Shown in pieces: positions 1 through 8,415 of a stretch of 64,000 nt of DNA. This DNA is from Sulfuritortus calidifontis (lineage in GTDB: Bacteria; Pseudomonadota; Gammaproteobacteria; Burkholderiales; Thiobacillaceae), in NCBI RefSeq assembly GCF_003967275.1, contig NZ_AP018721.1:930001-994000 (forward strand), read 5' to 3'. Within the stretch, counting starts at the first letter, position 1, and every line of letters starts with the position of its first letter. The translations under genes were made by a program, and so were the position numbers. A model generated the notes under the pieces. It had not been told where the DNA came from. It did not search any database and saw only the letters and a list, made by a program, of their open reading frames with translations.

Positions 1-2
1 GC

Positions 3-635
3 GGCCACCTGAACAAGATCGTCCTCGCTCTGCGCACGGGCGAGATCGAGGTCGCCCGGGAGGAACTCAAGCGCTGGCGGGGCGGCTCGGTCGAGGCCCT
101 GAGCGAGGCGGACATCGCCCGGCTGGCACTGGAAGAAACCCTGCGCGCCGGCTTTGCCCGGCTCCTGGGCGTGGCCTTCTGGTTCGTGCTGTTCGGCCCG
201 TTCGGCGCCGTGCTCTTCAGGCTGACTCATGTGCTACATGACGACTGGCACGCCCGGATTCCCGAGCGCGACGAATTCGTCGGCTATGTCGACCGGCTCA
301 AGTTCCTGCTCGACTGGCTGCCGGTGCGGGCGATCGCCTTCAGCTTCGCCATCGCCGGCAATTTCCAGGGCGCCATGGAGTGCTGGCGCGGTCAGGCCTG
401 GCAGTGGCGGGAGCGCAACGAGGGGGTGTTGCTGGCATCGGGTGCCGGCGCCCTCGGGGTCAAGATCGGCGGCCCGCTGCCGCTGACCGGCGCGCGTCTT
501 GAGCGGGCCGAACTCGGCACCGGCCACGAGGCCGACCCGGAGTATCTCGACGGCGCGACGGCCCTGGTTGGGCGCGTCACCCTGTTCTGGCTGGCCATCC
601 TGTTCCTGCTCAAGCTGGGCGAACTGGCCGCCTGA
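3..635 (+). CDS. CobD/CbiB family membrane protein, 5' end outside window
   Basis: The reading frame is open from base 3 to the stop at 633-635, so the start lies before the window; 210 codons are visible. The residues resemble the C-terminal two thirds of the CobD/CbiB family, with an N-terminal helix segment containing ARLALEETLRAGFARL, a conserved block around RLKFLLDWLPVR and a hydrophobic C-terminal helix. CbiB proper makes adenosylcobinamide phosphate in the inner membrane. Many betaproteobacteria carry a relative outside cobalamin operons, and no other cobalamin gene is visible here, so the precise reaction is uncertain. A perfect stem-loop follows at 673-694. Confidence 0.75.
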   Translation, partial: GHLNKIVLALRTGEIEVAREELKRWRGGSVEALSEADIARLALEETLRAGFARLLGVAFWFVLFGPFGAVLFRLTHVLHDDWHARIPERDEFVGYVDRLKFLLDWLPVRAIAFSFAIAGNFQGAMECWRGQAWQWRERNEGVLLASGAGALGVKIGGPLPLTGARLERAELGTGHEADPEYLDGATALVGRVTLFWLAILFLLKLGELAA

Positions 636-672
636 GCGTCTGCAGTAGTTCACGGTTTTTTGAGAAAATAGC

Positions 673-694
673 GTCCGGCGGTTTGCCGCCGGAC
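673..694 (+). terminator. stem-loop downstream of cobD-like gene
   Basis: A perfect 9-bp GC-rich stem (GTCCGGCGG, loop TTTG, CCGCCGGAC) lies 38 bases after the upstream stop. It has no clear T-tract on the plus strand, so it may be a weak terminator or an mRNA-stabilising hairpin. Confidence 0.45.
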
Positions 695-747
695 GACAAT
701 CAATAACGCTGTGACATCCGTACGTTTAATGAAGAGGGGGTTTCTTG

Positions 748-1866
748 ATGTTTGGTGGTTTTGGCAAAAAACGAGAAATGCAGCCGGCGCAAGACGCGAA
801 GCTGCTGGCTGAAATCCGCGATCTGCAGCAGCAAATCGAAAGCCTGAGCCGGGAAAAGTCCGAACTGGCCCATGCCCTGGCCGAAAAGGACGCCAAGGCG
901 GATTTCTACCAAGACTTGTTCAGCAACCTGGAACGCTTCGGCGAATCGTTCCGGGAATCGCAGCGCACTCTGGCGGCCTTGGCCGCGACCATGCGCTCGG
1001 AGAAGGACAATGCGGCTGAAGCCGCCGGCATGTCGGCCAGCACTCGCAGCTCGGTTTCCACCATCGCCGGCAATCTGCAGAAGCTGTCGACCGAGTCGCA
1101 CAGTTCGGCCGAGCGGGTCGGCAACCTGCACCAGCGGGCGGCGCAGATCGATGGCATCGTCAACATGATCAAAGAGATCGCCGACCAGACTAACCTGCTC
1201 GCCCTCAATGCCGCGATCGAGGCCGCGCGGGCTGGTGAGCAGGGCCGCGGCTTCGCCGTGGTGGCCGACGAGGTGCGCAAGCTGGCCGAACGCACCAGCA
1301 AGTCGACCAGCGAGATATCAGGCCTGGTCTCCGCCATCCAGTCGGAGACCCGGGATGCCAGCCGGGCGATGGAGGAACTCTCGGCCGAAGCCGAGGATTT
1401 CAGCCAGAAGGGCACGGTGGCGACCAACGGCATGCAGAGCATGCTGGACCTGGCGGTGCGGATGGAAGGTGCGATCGCCGCCTCTTCGCTGCGCAGCTTC
1501 GTCGAATTGGCCAAGGTCGATCACCTCATCTACAAGTTCGAGATCTATCGGGTGCTGTTCGGCCACTCGGCCAAGCAGGCCGGCGATTTCGCCAACCATA
1601 CCGCCTGCCGATTGGGCCAGTGGTATTACGAGGGCGAGGGCCATGCCTGCTTCTCACGCCTGCCGGGCTACCGTGAGATTGAAGAGCCGCACGTGGCGGT
1701 GCACGCCCACGGCATCGAGGCGGTGCAGCACTTTCGCAATGGCCATTTCCCCGCCGTGCTGAAGGCCATCGAAGCCATGGAGGCGGCCAGCATGCGGGTG
1801 TTGCACAACCTTGAGCAGATGGCTGAGAGCGGCGAAGTCGATCCCTCCATCCTTTGCGTTCATTGA
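748..1866 (+). CDS. Soluble methyl-accepting chemotaxis protein with C-terminal CZB zinc-binding domain
   Basis: 372-residue chemoreceptor without a transmembrane segment. An N-terminal coiled coil (about residues 15-55) leads to the cytoplasmic signalling hairpin, with the hallmark [21 protein letters not shown] near residues 140-160 and a [16 protein letters not shown] continuation. The last 120 residues form a chemoreceptor zinc-binding (CZB) domain: a conserved His in [12 protein letters not shown], the [13 protein letters not shown] motif and a late [12 protein letters not shown] receptors signal to CheA and can sense zinc or oxidants such as hypochlorite. The ATG at 748 is chosen over the in-frame TTG at 745 because GAAGAGGGGG lies 8-17 bases upstream. 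Confidence 0.92.
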   Translation: MFGGFGKKREMQPAQDAKLLAEIRDLQQQIESLSREKSELAHALAEKDAKADFYQDLFSNLERFGESFRESQRTLAALAATMRSEKDNAAEAAGMSASTRSSVSTIAGNLQKLSTESHSSAERVGNLHQRAAQIDGIVNMIKEIADQTNLLALNAAIEAARAGEQGRGFAVVADEVRKLAERTSKSTSEISGLVSAIQSETRDASRAMEELSAEAEDFSQKGTVATNGMQSMLDLAVRMEGAIAASSLRSFVELAKVDHLIYKFEIYRVLFGHSAKQAGDFANHTACRLGQWYYEGEGHACFSRLPGYREIEEPHVAVHAHGIEAVQHFRNGHFPAVLKAIEAMEAASMRVLHNLEQMAESGEVDPSILCVH

Positions 1867-1925
1867 GTCGGCAGCCCGGCGAGGATGATTGAAGCCAGCC
1901 GGAGCCAATCGCTGAAAGGGCGCTC

Positions 1926-3161
1926 ATGCTGAACGCGATCTGGATCGGCTTTTTCCTGGCGGCCTTCGCCGGGGCCCTGTTCCAGTTTCTCGTTCAAGGC
2001 CAGGCCGACATCTTCGGCCTGGTCATGAAGGCCGCCTTCGATTCGGCCAAGACCGGCTTCGAGGTGGCCTTGGGCCTCACCGGGGTGATGACCCTGTGGC
2101 TGGGGGTGATGAAGATCGGCGAGCGTGCCGGCCTGCTCGATCATCTGGCGCGCGGGCTGTCGCCGCTGTTCTCCCGCCTGTTCCCCGAGGTGCCACGCGG
2201 CCATCCGGCCCTGGGTTCGATCACCATGAACATGGCGGCCAACGTCATGGGCCTGGACAACGCGGCCACGCCCATGGGCATCAAGGCCATGCGCGAGTTG
2301 CAGGAGCTCAATCCGGACAAGGAGACGGCGAGCAATGCCCAAATTCTGTTCCTGGTGCTCAACGCCTCCTCGGTGACCCTGCTGCCGGTCACCATCTTCA
2401 CCTACCGGGCGCAGCTCGGCGCGGCGGACCCGACCGACGTCTTCATCCCCATCCTGATGGCGACCTATTGCTCGACCCTGGCCGGCTTCGCCTTTGTCGC
2501 CGCCGTGCAGCGCATCCGGCTCGATGCCGTGGTGCTGGCCTGGCTCGGCGGCCTGACCCTGCTGGTCGGCGGCCTGGCCGCCTACTTCGCCAGCCTGCCG
2601 GCCGAGCGCATGGCGCCGCAGTCCTCGCTGATCAGCAATTTCCTGCTGCTCGCCGTGGTCGCCCTGTTCCTGGTCATGGCCACGCTGCGGCGGGTGAACG
2701 CCTACGAGGCCTTCATCGAAGGCGCGAAGGAGGGCTTTCACATCGCAGTCACCATCATCCCCTACCTCGTCGCCATGCTGGTGGCCATCGGCATGCTGCG
2801 GGCGAGCGGCGTGCTGCCTGGCTTCGTCGACCTCATGCGGATGGTGGTTGCCGGCCTTGGCCTCGACACCGCCTGGCTGGATGCGCTGCCGACCATGCTG
2901 ATGAAGCCGCTTTCCGGCAGCGGGGCGCGGGGTATGATGATCGAGACCATGCAGGCCTATGGTGCCGATTCCTTCGCCGGCCGTCTGGCCTCGGTCGTGC
3001 AGGGCAGCACCGAGACCACCTTCTATGTGCTCGCCGTCTATTTCGGTGCGGTCGGCATCAAGCGCGTGCGCCATGCCGTGGCCGGCGGCTTGATCGCCGA
3101 CCTGGCCGGCTTTACGGCAGCCGTGTTCGTGGCCTATTTGTTCTTCGGCGCTGCGATCTGA
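1926..3161 (+). CDS. Nucleoside recognition (Gate) domain membrane protein, SpmA/SpmB-type fusion
   Basis: 411 residues, strongly hydrophobic. Two Gate/nucleoside-recognition domains are arranged in tandem, matching spore maturation proteins A and B joined in one chain as is common in Proteobacteria. Conserved features include the N-terminal half block SITMNMAANVMGLDNAATP, the NASSVTLLP motif, and in the C-terminal half KPLSGSGARGMM and STETTFYVLAVYFGAVG. The family is related to nucleoside and ion transporters, but the substrate is unknown. It starts 57 bases after the chemoreceptor stop and precedes the ppx leader region by 17 bases. Confidence 0.85.
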   Translation: MLNAIWIGFFLAAFAGALFQFLVQGQADIFGLVMKAAFDSAKTGFEVALGLTGVMTLWLGVMKIGERAGLLDHLARGLSPLFSRLFPEVPRGHPALGSITMNMAANVMGLDNAATPMGIKAMRELQELNPDKETASNAQILFLVLNASSVTLLPVTIFTYRAQLGAADPTDVFIPILMATYCSTLAGFAFVAAVQRIRLDAVVLAWLGGLTLLVGGLAAYFASLPAERMAPQSSLISNFLLLAVVALFLVMATLRRVNAYEAFIEGAKEGFHIAVTIIPYLVAMLVAIGMLRASGVLPGFVDLMRMVVAGLGLDTAWLDALPTMLMKPLSGSGARGMMIETMQAYGADSFAGRLASVVQGSTETTFYVLAVYFGAVGIKRVRHAVAGGLIADLAGFTAAVFVAYLFFGAAI

Positions 3162-3178
3162 CTTTTTGGGGTTTCGTG

Positions 3179-3298
3179 ATGCAAGAGTACCCAACCTTAG
3201 CCGTCGTCGATCTCGGGTCGAACAGCTTTGGCTCCGACATAACGTTCGCTGTGCTCATGTTAGCCTGCACCGAAGCTGTTCGATTCTTTAGGGCCTGA
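3179..3298 (+). CDS. Short upstream ORF that begins as a diverged copy of the ppx start
   Basis: 39-residue ORF. Its first 18 residues, MQEYPTLAVVDLGSNSFG, match the true Ppx start MPEYPTLAAVDLGSNSFH at 15 of 18 positions; the first 51 bases match at 42, with most differences at third positions. From residue 18 it runs into unrelated sequence and stops with TGA one base before the ppx ATG (TGATATG). It may be a translated leader peptide or a pseudo-start left by an insertion. Whether it is translated is inferred only from the intact frame and conserved start; only a weak purine stretch (GGGG, 3168-3171) precedes it. Confidence 0.5.
   Translation: MQEYPTLAVVDLGSNSFGSDITFAVLMLACTEAVRFFRA
3218..3283 (+). 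repeat. Start-proximal palindromic element, copy 1 (ppx)
   Basis: Inverted repeat TCGAACAGCTTTGG (3218-3231) against CCGAAGCTGTTCGA (3270-3283), 13 of 14 paired. It flanks a core whose ends, TTTGGCTCCG (from 3227) and TTAGCCTGCACCGAA (3260-3274), match the ends of two units upstream of galU. The right arm (3273-3283) is also an exact 11-base inverse of TCGAACAGCTT at 3339-3349 inside the true ppx gene, so the ppx start codon lies in the loop of an inverted repeat. Confidence 0.6.
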
Positions 3299-3299
3299 T

Positions 3300-4781
3300 A
3301 TGCCGGAATATCCAACGCTGGCCGCCGTCGATCTCGGATCGAACAGCTTTCACCTGCAGGTGGGACGGGTCGAGGGCGAGCAGCTGTTCTACCTCGATGC
3401 CCACAAGGAGGCGGTGCGGCTGGCCGCGGGCCTGGGTGAGGACAAGCGGCTGGATGCCGCTTCCCAGAAGCGGGCACTCGATTGCCTGGCCCGGTTCGGC
3501 GAACGCTTGCAGGGCATGCCGGCCGGGGCGGTGCGCGCGGTCGGCACTTCGGCCCTGCGGGTGGCGAAGAACTCGAATGAATTCCTCAAGCAGGCCAAGG
3601 CGGCACTGGGCTTCGACATCGAGATCGTCGCCGGCCGGGAAGAGGCGCGATTGATCTATCTCGGCGTTGCCCACAGCCTGCCGCTGAGCAGCGAGCCGCG
3701 TCTGGTGGTCGACATCGGCGGCGGCTCGACCGAATGCATCATCGGCGTCGGTTACGAGCCGCAGGAACGCGAGAGCCTGCGCATGGGCTGCGTGGTTTTT
3801 AGCAAGCGATATTTCCCCGATGGCCGGATCGACAAGGCCGCGCTGAAAGCGGCGGTGACCGCCGCCAGGGTCGAGGCGCAGTCGGTGGCCAAGCAGTTCA
3901 AGCGCGGCCATTGGGCCGAGGCGGTCGGCTCCTCCGGCACCGCCCGCGCTCTGGCCGAGTTGTGCCAGCAGGCCGGGCTGTCCGATGGCGCCATTACCGC
4001 CGATGGCCTGAAGTGGCTGCGCGAGCAGGCGGTGAAGGCCGGCAGTTCCGACCGGCTCGATCTGCCCGGCCTGAAGCCGGAGCGCAAGCCGGTCATCGTC
4101 GGCGGTCTGGCGATCATGTCGGCCCTGTTCGAGGAACTGAAGATCGAGTCGATGCAGGCGGCGCAGGGCGCCATGCGCGAGGGCATCCTCTGGGATCTGC
4201 TGGGCCGGGTGCACGACCACGATATGCGCGACGTCACCGTCGAGCAGTTCATGCGCCGCTACCATGTCGACCGCCGCCAGGCGGAACGGGTCGAGCGTTT
4301 TGCGCTGCATCTGTTCCGAGCTTTCCAGGACAGTTGTCCGGTCGCGGCGACGCAGTGCCTGGGCTGGTCGGCCAAGCTACATGAGATCGGCATTTCCATC
4401 GCCCATTCGGGTTTTCACAAACACTCGGCCTATATCCTGGAGAACGCCGACATGCCGGGCTTCTCGCGCCAGGACCAGATGCGCTTGGCCAGCCTGGTGC
4501 GGGCCAGCCGGGGCAGCCTGGCCAAGCTGCCCGTGCAGCCGGACGAGGGGCTGTGGCCCTTGATCCTGTGTCTGCGCCTGGCGGTGCGTCTGCACCAGAA
4601 TCGTACCGAGGTCGGCTTGCCCGAGTGGCGCCTAGTCTGCAAGGGCGGCGACTGCCAGTTCCAGCTGCCGGCTGGCTGGCTGGCGGCCAACCCGCTTACC
4701 CAGGCGGCGCTGGAGAGCGAAATCAAGGATTGGCGCGGGCTGGCCGCGCCCGTGCGGCTGGCAGGGCTGCGCGAGCTTTAG
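3300..4781 (+). CDS. ppx: Exopolyphosphatase (Ppx/GppA family)
   Basis: 493 residues, full length for Ppx. It hydrolyses terminal phosphates from inorganic polyphosphate in the cytoplasm. The ASKHA-type phosphatase core shows the VDLGSNSFH phosphate-1 loop at the N terminus and VVDIGGGSTE about residue 140. A C-terminal HD-like domain carries KLHEIGISIAHSGFHKHSAYIL near residue 360. It is convergent with ppk1; the two genes overlap by 4 bases at their stops. It is preceded by a partial duplicate of its own start (3179-3298) ending one base before this ATG. Pairing with ppk1 is a recurrent arrangement for polyphosphate turnover. Confidence 0.95.
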   Translation: MPEYPTLAAVDLGSNSFHLQVGRVEGEQLFYLDAHKEAVRLAAGLGEDKRLDAASQKRALDCLARFGERLQGMPAGAVRAVGTSALRVAKNSNEFLKQAKAALGFDIEIVAGREEARLIYLGVAHSLPLSSEPRLVVDIGGGSTECIIGVGYEPQERESLRMGCVVFSKRYFPDGRIDKAALKAAVTAARVEAQSVAKQFKRGHWAEAVGSSGTARALAELCQQAGLSDGAITADGLKWLREQAVKAGSSDRLDLPGLKPERKPVIVGGLAIMSALFEELKIESMQAAQGAMREGILWDLLGRVHDHDMRDVTVEQFMRRYHVDRRQAERVERFALHLFRAFQDSCPVAATQCLGWSAKLHEIGISIAHSGFHKHSAYILENADMPGFSRQDQMRLASLVRASRGSLAKLPVQPDEGLWPLILCLRLAVRLHQNRTEVGLPEWRLVCKGGDCQFQLPAGWLAANPLTQAALESEIKDWRGLAAPVRLAGLREL

Positions 4782-6844
4782 GACTTGGCCGACAACAGCT
4801 GAAGCAGATAGGCCTGGCCCTCGAAGGCCTTGCCCCGGCGCCGGGCCCGCTCGAAGCTGCCGTCGGCACGCATGAGCCAGGCCTTGCTGTTGTCTTTCAG
4901 ATAGGGCTTGAGGCCCTCGTTGATCACCCGCCGCTTGAGTTTGGGTTCGAGTACCGGGAAGCAGGTCTCGATCCGACGGAAGAAGTTGCGGTCCATCCAG
5001 TCGGCGCTGGCGAGATAGACGTCCTCCGCGCCGCCGTTGTGGAAGTAGAACACCCGGCTGTGTTCGAGAAAACGGCCGAGGATGGAGCGGACCCGGATGT
5101 TGTCCGACACCCCCTTGATACCCGGCCGCAAGGCGCAGACGCCGCGCACGATGAGGTCGATCTTCACCCCGGCCTGGGAGGCTTCATACAGCGCATTGAT
5201 CACCCGCGGCTCGAGCAGGGCATTCATCTTGGCGATGATGTGGGCGGGTTTGCCCGCCTTGGCCTGCTCGATCTCGCGGCCGATGGCCGCGATCAGATTC
5301 GAATGCAGCGAGAACGGCGCCTGCCAGAGGTAGGCATGCGCGTGCGCCCGGCCCAGGCCGGTGAGCTGGGTGAACACCTCGTTGACGTCGCTGCACAGGG
5401 CCTCGTTGCAGGTGAGCAGGCCGAAGTCGGTGTACAAGCCGGCGGTGCGGGCGTGGTAGTTGCCAGTGCCGAGGTGGACATAGCGCCTGAGCACGCCCTT
5501 CTCCCGGCGCACCACCAGGGCCATCTTGGCATGGGTCTTGTGGCCGACCACGCCGTAGACCACGTGCGCCCCGGCGTCCTCCAGCTGTTTGGCCCAGTTG
5601 ATGTTGGCCTCTTCGTCGAAGCGGGCCAGCAGCTCGACCACGGCGGTGACCTCCTTGCCCCGCTGGGCGGCCAGGATCAGCTGCCGCATCAGTTCGGAAT
5701 CGGTGCCGGTGCGGTAGACCGTCTGGCGGATGGCCAGCACATCGGGGTCGTGCGCCGCCTGGCTGATGAAATCGATCACCGGCTGGAACGATTGGAAGGG
5801 GTGGTGCAGCAGGATGTCGCCGGCGGAGATGGCCTGGAAGACGTCGGGCTGTTTGATCAGTTCTGCCGGCATGCTTGCCGTGAACGGCGCGAACTTGAGA
5901 TCCGGCCGGTCGACCCGGTCGGGCACGTTCATCAACCGCACCAGGTTCACCGGGCCGGCGACCTGGTAGAGATCTTCCTTGGCCAGGTTGAACTGGCGCA
6001 GCAGGAATTCGGCATTCGACGGCCGGCAGATGTCGGACACCTCCAGGCGCACGGCATCGCCGAAGTGGCGGTGCGGCAGTTCGCCCTGCAGCAGCTCACG
6101 CAGGTTTTTGGTCTCTTCCTCGTCGACGAACAGGTCGGAGTTGCGGGTGACCCGGAACTGGTTGCAGCTCAGGATCTCCATGCCGGCGAACAGCTCGCCG
6201 ACATGGGCGTGCAGCACCGAGGAGAGGAAGATGAAGCTGTATTCGCAGCTGGCCACCTCGCGCGGCAGCTGGATCACCCGCGGCAGCGAGCGCGGTGCCT
6301 GGACCACGGCCATGCCCGACTTGCGGCCGAAGGCATCCTTGCCCGACAGCTCGACCACGAAGTTGAGGCTCTTGTTGAGCACGTTGGGAAAGGGATGGGC
6401 CGGGTCGAGGCCGATGGGGGTGAGCACCGGCATCAGCTCGTTGAAGAAATAATTGTGAATCCATTCGGCCTGTTCCGGGGTCCACTGTGCCCGCTTGTGG
6501 AAGCGGATGCCCTCGGCCGCCAGCGCCGGCAGCACCTGTTCGTTGAGCACGCGATACTGGTGGGCGACCAAGGCGTGCGCCTCGTCGGACACCGCCTTGA
6601 GCACCTGCCGGGCGGTCAGGCCGTCGACCCCGGCGTGATAGGGGTTGAGCCGCATCTGTTCCTTGAGCCCGGCGACCCGGATCTCGAAGAACTCGTCCAT
6701 GTTGCTGGAGAAGATGCAGAGAAAGCGCAGGCGCTCGAGCAGAGGGGTGTCGGGATCTTCGGCCTGGGCCAGCACCCGGCGGTTGAATTCGAGCAGGCCG
6801 AGTTCGCGGTTGATCAGGTATTCGTGCGGGGGCAGGGCGGTCAC
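4778..6844 (-). CDS. ppk1: Polyphosphate kinase 1
   Basis: 688 residues from the GTG at 6844. It reversibly transfers the ATP gamma phosphate to polyphosphate. The N-terminal domain has INRELGLLEFNRRVLAQA and SSNMDEFFEIRVAGLKEQ. The catalytic phospholipase-D-like domains carry the autophosphorylated His region GHKTHAKMALVVRRE and HLGTGNYHARTAGLYTD, with further conserved RRIETCFPV near the C terminus. A longer frame could start at a TTG at 6892, but the extra codons are AT-rich and unlike the gene (AGA, ATT, AAT), so that stretch is more likely the promoter shared with the divergent triphosphatase gene. Confidence 0.95.
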   Translation of the reverse strand: MTALPPHEYLINRELGLLEFNRRVLAQAEDPDTPLLERLRFLCIFSSNMDEFFEIRVAGLKEQMRLNPYHAGVDGLTARQVLKAVSDEAHALVAHQYRVLNEQVLPALAAEGIRFHKRAQWTPEQAEWIHNYFFNELMPVLTPIGLDPAHPFPNVLNKSLNFVVELSGKDAFGRKSGMAVVQAPRSLPRVIQLPREVASCEYSFIFLSSVLHAHVGELFAGMEILSCNQFRVTRNSDLFVDEEETKNLRELLQGELPHRHFGDAVRLEVSDICRPSNAEFLLRQFNLAKEDLYQVAGPVNLVRLMNVPDRVDRPDLKFAPFTASMPAELIKQPDVFQAISAGDILLHHPFQSFQPVIDFISQAAHDPDVLAIRQTVYRTGTDSELMRQLILAAQRGKEVTAVVELLARFDEEANINWAKQLEDAGAHVVYGVVGHKTHAKMALVVRREKGVLRRYVHLGTGNYHARTAGLYTDFGLLTCNEALCSDVNEVFTQLTGLGRAHAHAYLWQAPFSLHSNLIAAIGREIEQAKAGKPAHIIAKMNALLEPRVINALYEASQAGVKIDLIVRGVCALRPGIKGVSDNIRVRSILGRFLEHSRVFYFHNGGAEDVYLASADWMDRNFFRRIETCFPVLEPKLKRRVINEGLKPYLKDNSKAWLMRADGSFERARRRGKAFEGQAYLLQLLSAKS

Positions 6845-6921
6845 GGTGTTGTCATCTTGGTTTCTTTGATTAATGCTAGCTTGAAAATCCAAGGCGATCT
6901 ATCGCGGGTCACGCATCGGCA

Positions 6922-8415
6922 ATGGCTGACGAAATCGAATTGAAACTGGCGGTCACGGCGGCCGAGGCCTTGCGCCTCAAGCGCAGCCCGATGCTGGCCG
7001 GCGTGCGGCCGGTGCGCCGCCTGCTGTACAGCATCTATTACGACACCCCGGAATTCGACCTGCTGGGCCAAGGCGTGGCCTTGCGCGTGCGCCGGGTCGG
7101 CCGGCGCTGGATCCAGACGGTGAAGGCGGAGGCGCAATCGGTCGGTGCCCTGACCACGCGGCCCGAATGGGAGGTTCAGGTGGCGAGCGGGCAGCCGGAC
7201 ATCGCGCGCCTGCCCGAGCCGGCCCGGGCCTACTTCCCGGCCGAGGTCGTGGCGGCGCTCAAGCCCTGCTTCAGCACGCGGTTCGAGCGCACGGCCTGGC
7301 TTCTGGAGGAGGCCGGCAACAGCCTGGAACTGGCCCTCGATCGCGGCGAGATCGAGGCGGGTCGCTCTCGCCTGCCCATCGCCGAGGTCGAATTCGAACT
7401 GCGCGCGGGTTCGCCCGATTGCCTGTTCGAGGTCGCCGGGCGGCTGGCGAAGACCGTGGCGTTCGGTCTGGAGCCGCGCAGCAAGGCTGAACGCGGTTAT
7501 GCCCTGGCCGGGGCGTTCAAGCCAATGCCGGTCAAGGCCAAGGCGCCGGTGCTTGGCCGCGACGACGATCCCGGCCGGGCCTGGCAGGCGATGGCGGCGG
7601 CGGCGCTGGCGCAATTCTCGGCCAATGTGCCAGGCTTGTTGAGCGATGACGAGCCCGAGTTCGTGCATCAGGCAAGGGTGGCGATCCGGCGCCTGCTCGC
7701 CGTCAGCGGCATGGCCAAGACCCTCGACCTCCCCAGGCCGCGCTGGCGGAGCGATCTGCGCCAACTGCTGGCAGCCTTGGCCCCCGCCCGGGAGTGGGAT
7801 GTCCTGGTCACCGAACTGCTGCCGGAGTTGAAGTCGATGGCGGCGGCCCAAGGCGAGGCGCTGCGTGTCCGCGCCGTCAGGCTGCAAGAGCGGGCACGGG
7901 CCGAGGCGCGGGAGGCGGTGCGCTCACCTGACTGCGTCCGCCTGGTGCTCGCTATCGGCCGCGATTTGTCGGCGCCGGTCGAGGCCAAGGGCAAGATCCG
8001 GTCCTGGGCGCGGACCCTGCTCGATCGCCGGCTGCGCCGGCTCAAGCGCCTGGGCAGGGATTTCGAGGCGCTCGATGCCAAGGGGCGACACCGCGTGCGC
8101 ATCGCCGCCAAGAAGCTGCGCTATACCGCCGATGCCTTGGCGCCGGTGTATGGCGCTGCGGCGGTGCCCTATCTCGATCAGCTGTCTGCCTTGCAGGACA
8201 AGCTGGGCGCCGCCAACGACGCGGTCATGGCGATGCAACTGATCGACGAACTGGGCTTGAAAGGGGAGCAGGGGGCTGCTGTGCGCGAGGTGTTCGAGCG
8301 CGCCTTGCAAGTACGCACCCAGGCCCATGCGCGGGGCCTGGGGACAAGTTGGCACGACTTCGTCGAGACGCCGCCGTTCTGGCACAAGGCGGCGAAGCAA
8401 CGGGCTAGGCGTTAG
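6922..8415 (+). CDS. CYTH and CHAD domain protein, probable inorganic triphosphatase
   Basis: 497 residues with two domains. The N-terminal CYTH domain (about 1-200) starts with the signature ExExK (residues 4-8, EIELK) and continues with the basic and acidic strands of a triphosphate tunnel. The C-terminal CHAD domain (about 215-490) is helical and rich in Arg, Lys and His (VHQARVAIRRLLAV, RHRVRIAAKKLRYTADAL). CYTH enzymes of this architecture (E. coli YgiF) hydrolyse tripolyphosphate, and CHAD domains bind polyphosphate. Divergent position next to ppk1, with ppx beyond, supports a polyphosphate role. Its stop overlaps that of the downstream regulator gene by 4 bases. Confidence 0.9.
   Translation: MADEIELKLAVTAAEALRLKRSPMLAGVRPVRRLLYSIYYDTPEFDLLGQGVALRVRRVGRRWIQTVKAEAQSVGALTTRPEWEVQVASGQPDIARLPEPARAYFPAEVVAALKPCFSTRFERTAWLLEEAGNSLELALDRGEIEAGRSRLPIAEVEFELRAGSPDCLFEVAGRLAKTVAFGLEPRSKAERGYALAGAFKPMPVKAKAPVLGRDDDPGRAWQAMAAAALAQFSANVPGLLSDDEPEFVHQARVAIRRLLAVSGMAKTLDLPRPRWRSDLRQLLAALAPAREWDVLVTELLPELKSMAAAQGEALRVRAVRLQERARAEAREAVRSPDCVRLVLAIGRDLSAPVEAKGKIRSWARTLLDRRLRRLKRLGRDFEALDAKGRHRVRIAAKKLRYTADALAPVYGAAAVPYLDQLSALQDKLGAANDAVMAMQLIDELGLKGEQGAAVREVFERALQVRTQAHARGLGTSWHDFVETPPFWHKAAKQRARR

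Noticed and set aside
1860-3194. 444-codon minus-strand open frame opposite the Gate-domain gene
   Set aside because: His/Gly/Gln-rich shadow translation of a membrane protein gene, with no start signal or homology.
6845-6892. TTG start for ppk1 adding 16 residues
   Set aside because: The extra codons are AT-rich and rare in this genome, there is no ribosome-binding site, and the region is the likely divergent promoter.
4553-6943. 796-codon plus-strand open frame across ppk1
   Set aside because: It is antisense to a clear ppk1 gene; its composition is that of a GC-rich shadow frame and it has no recognisable domain.
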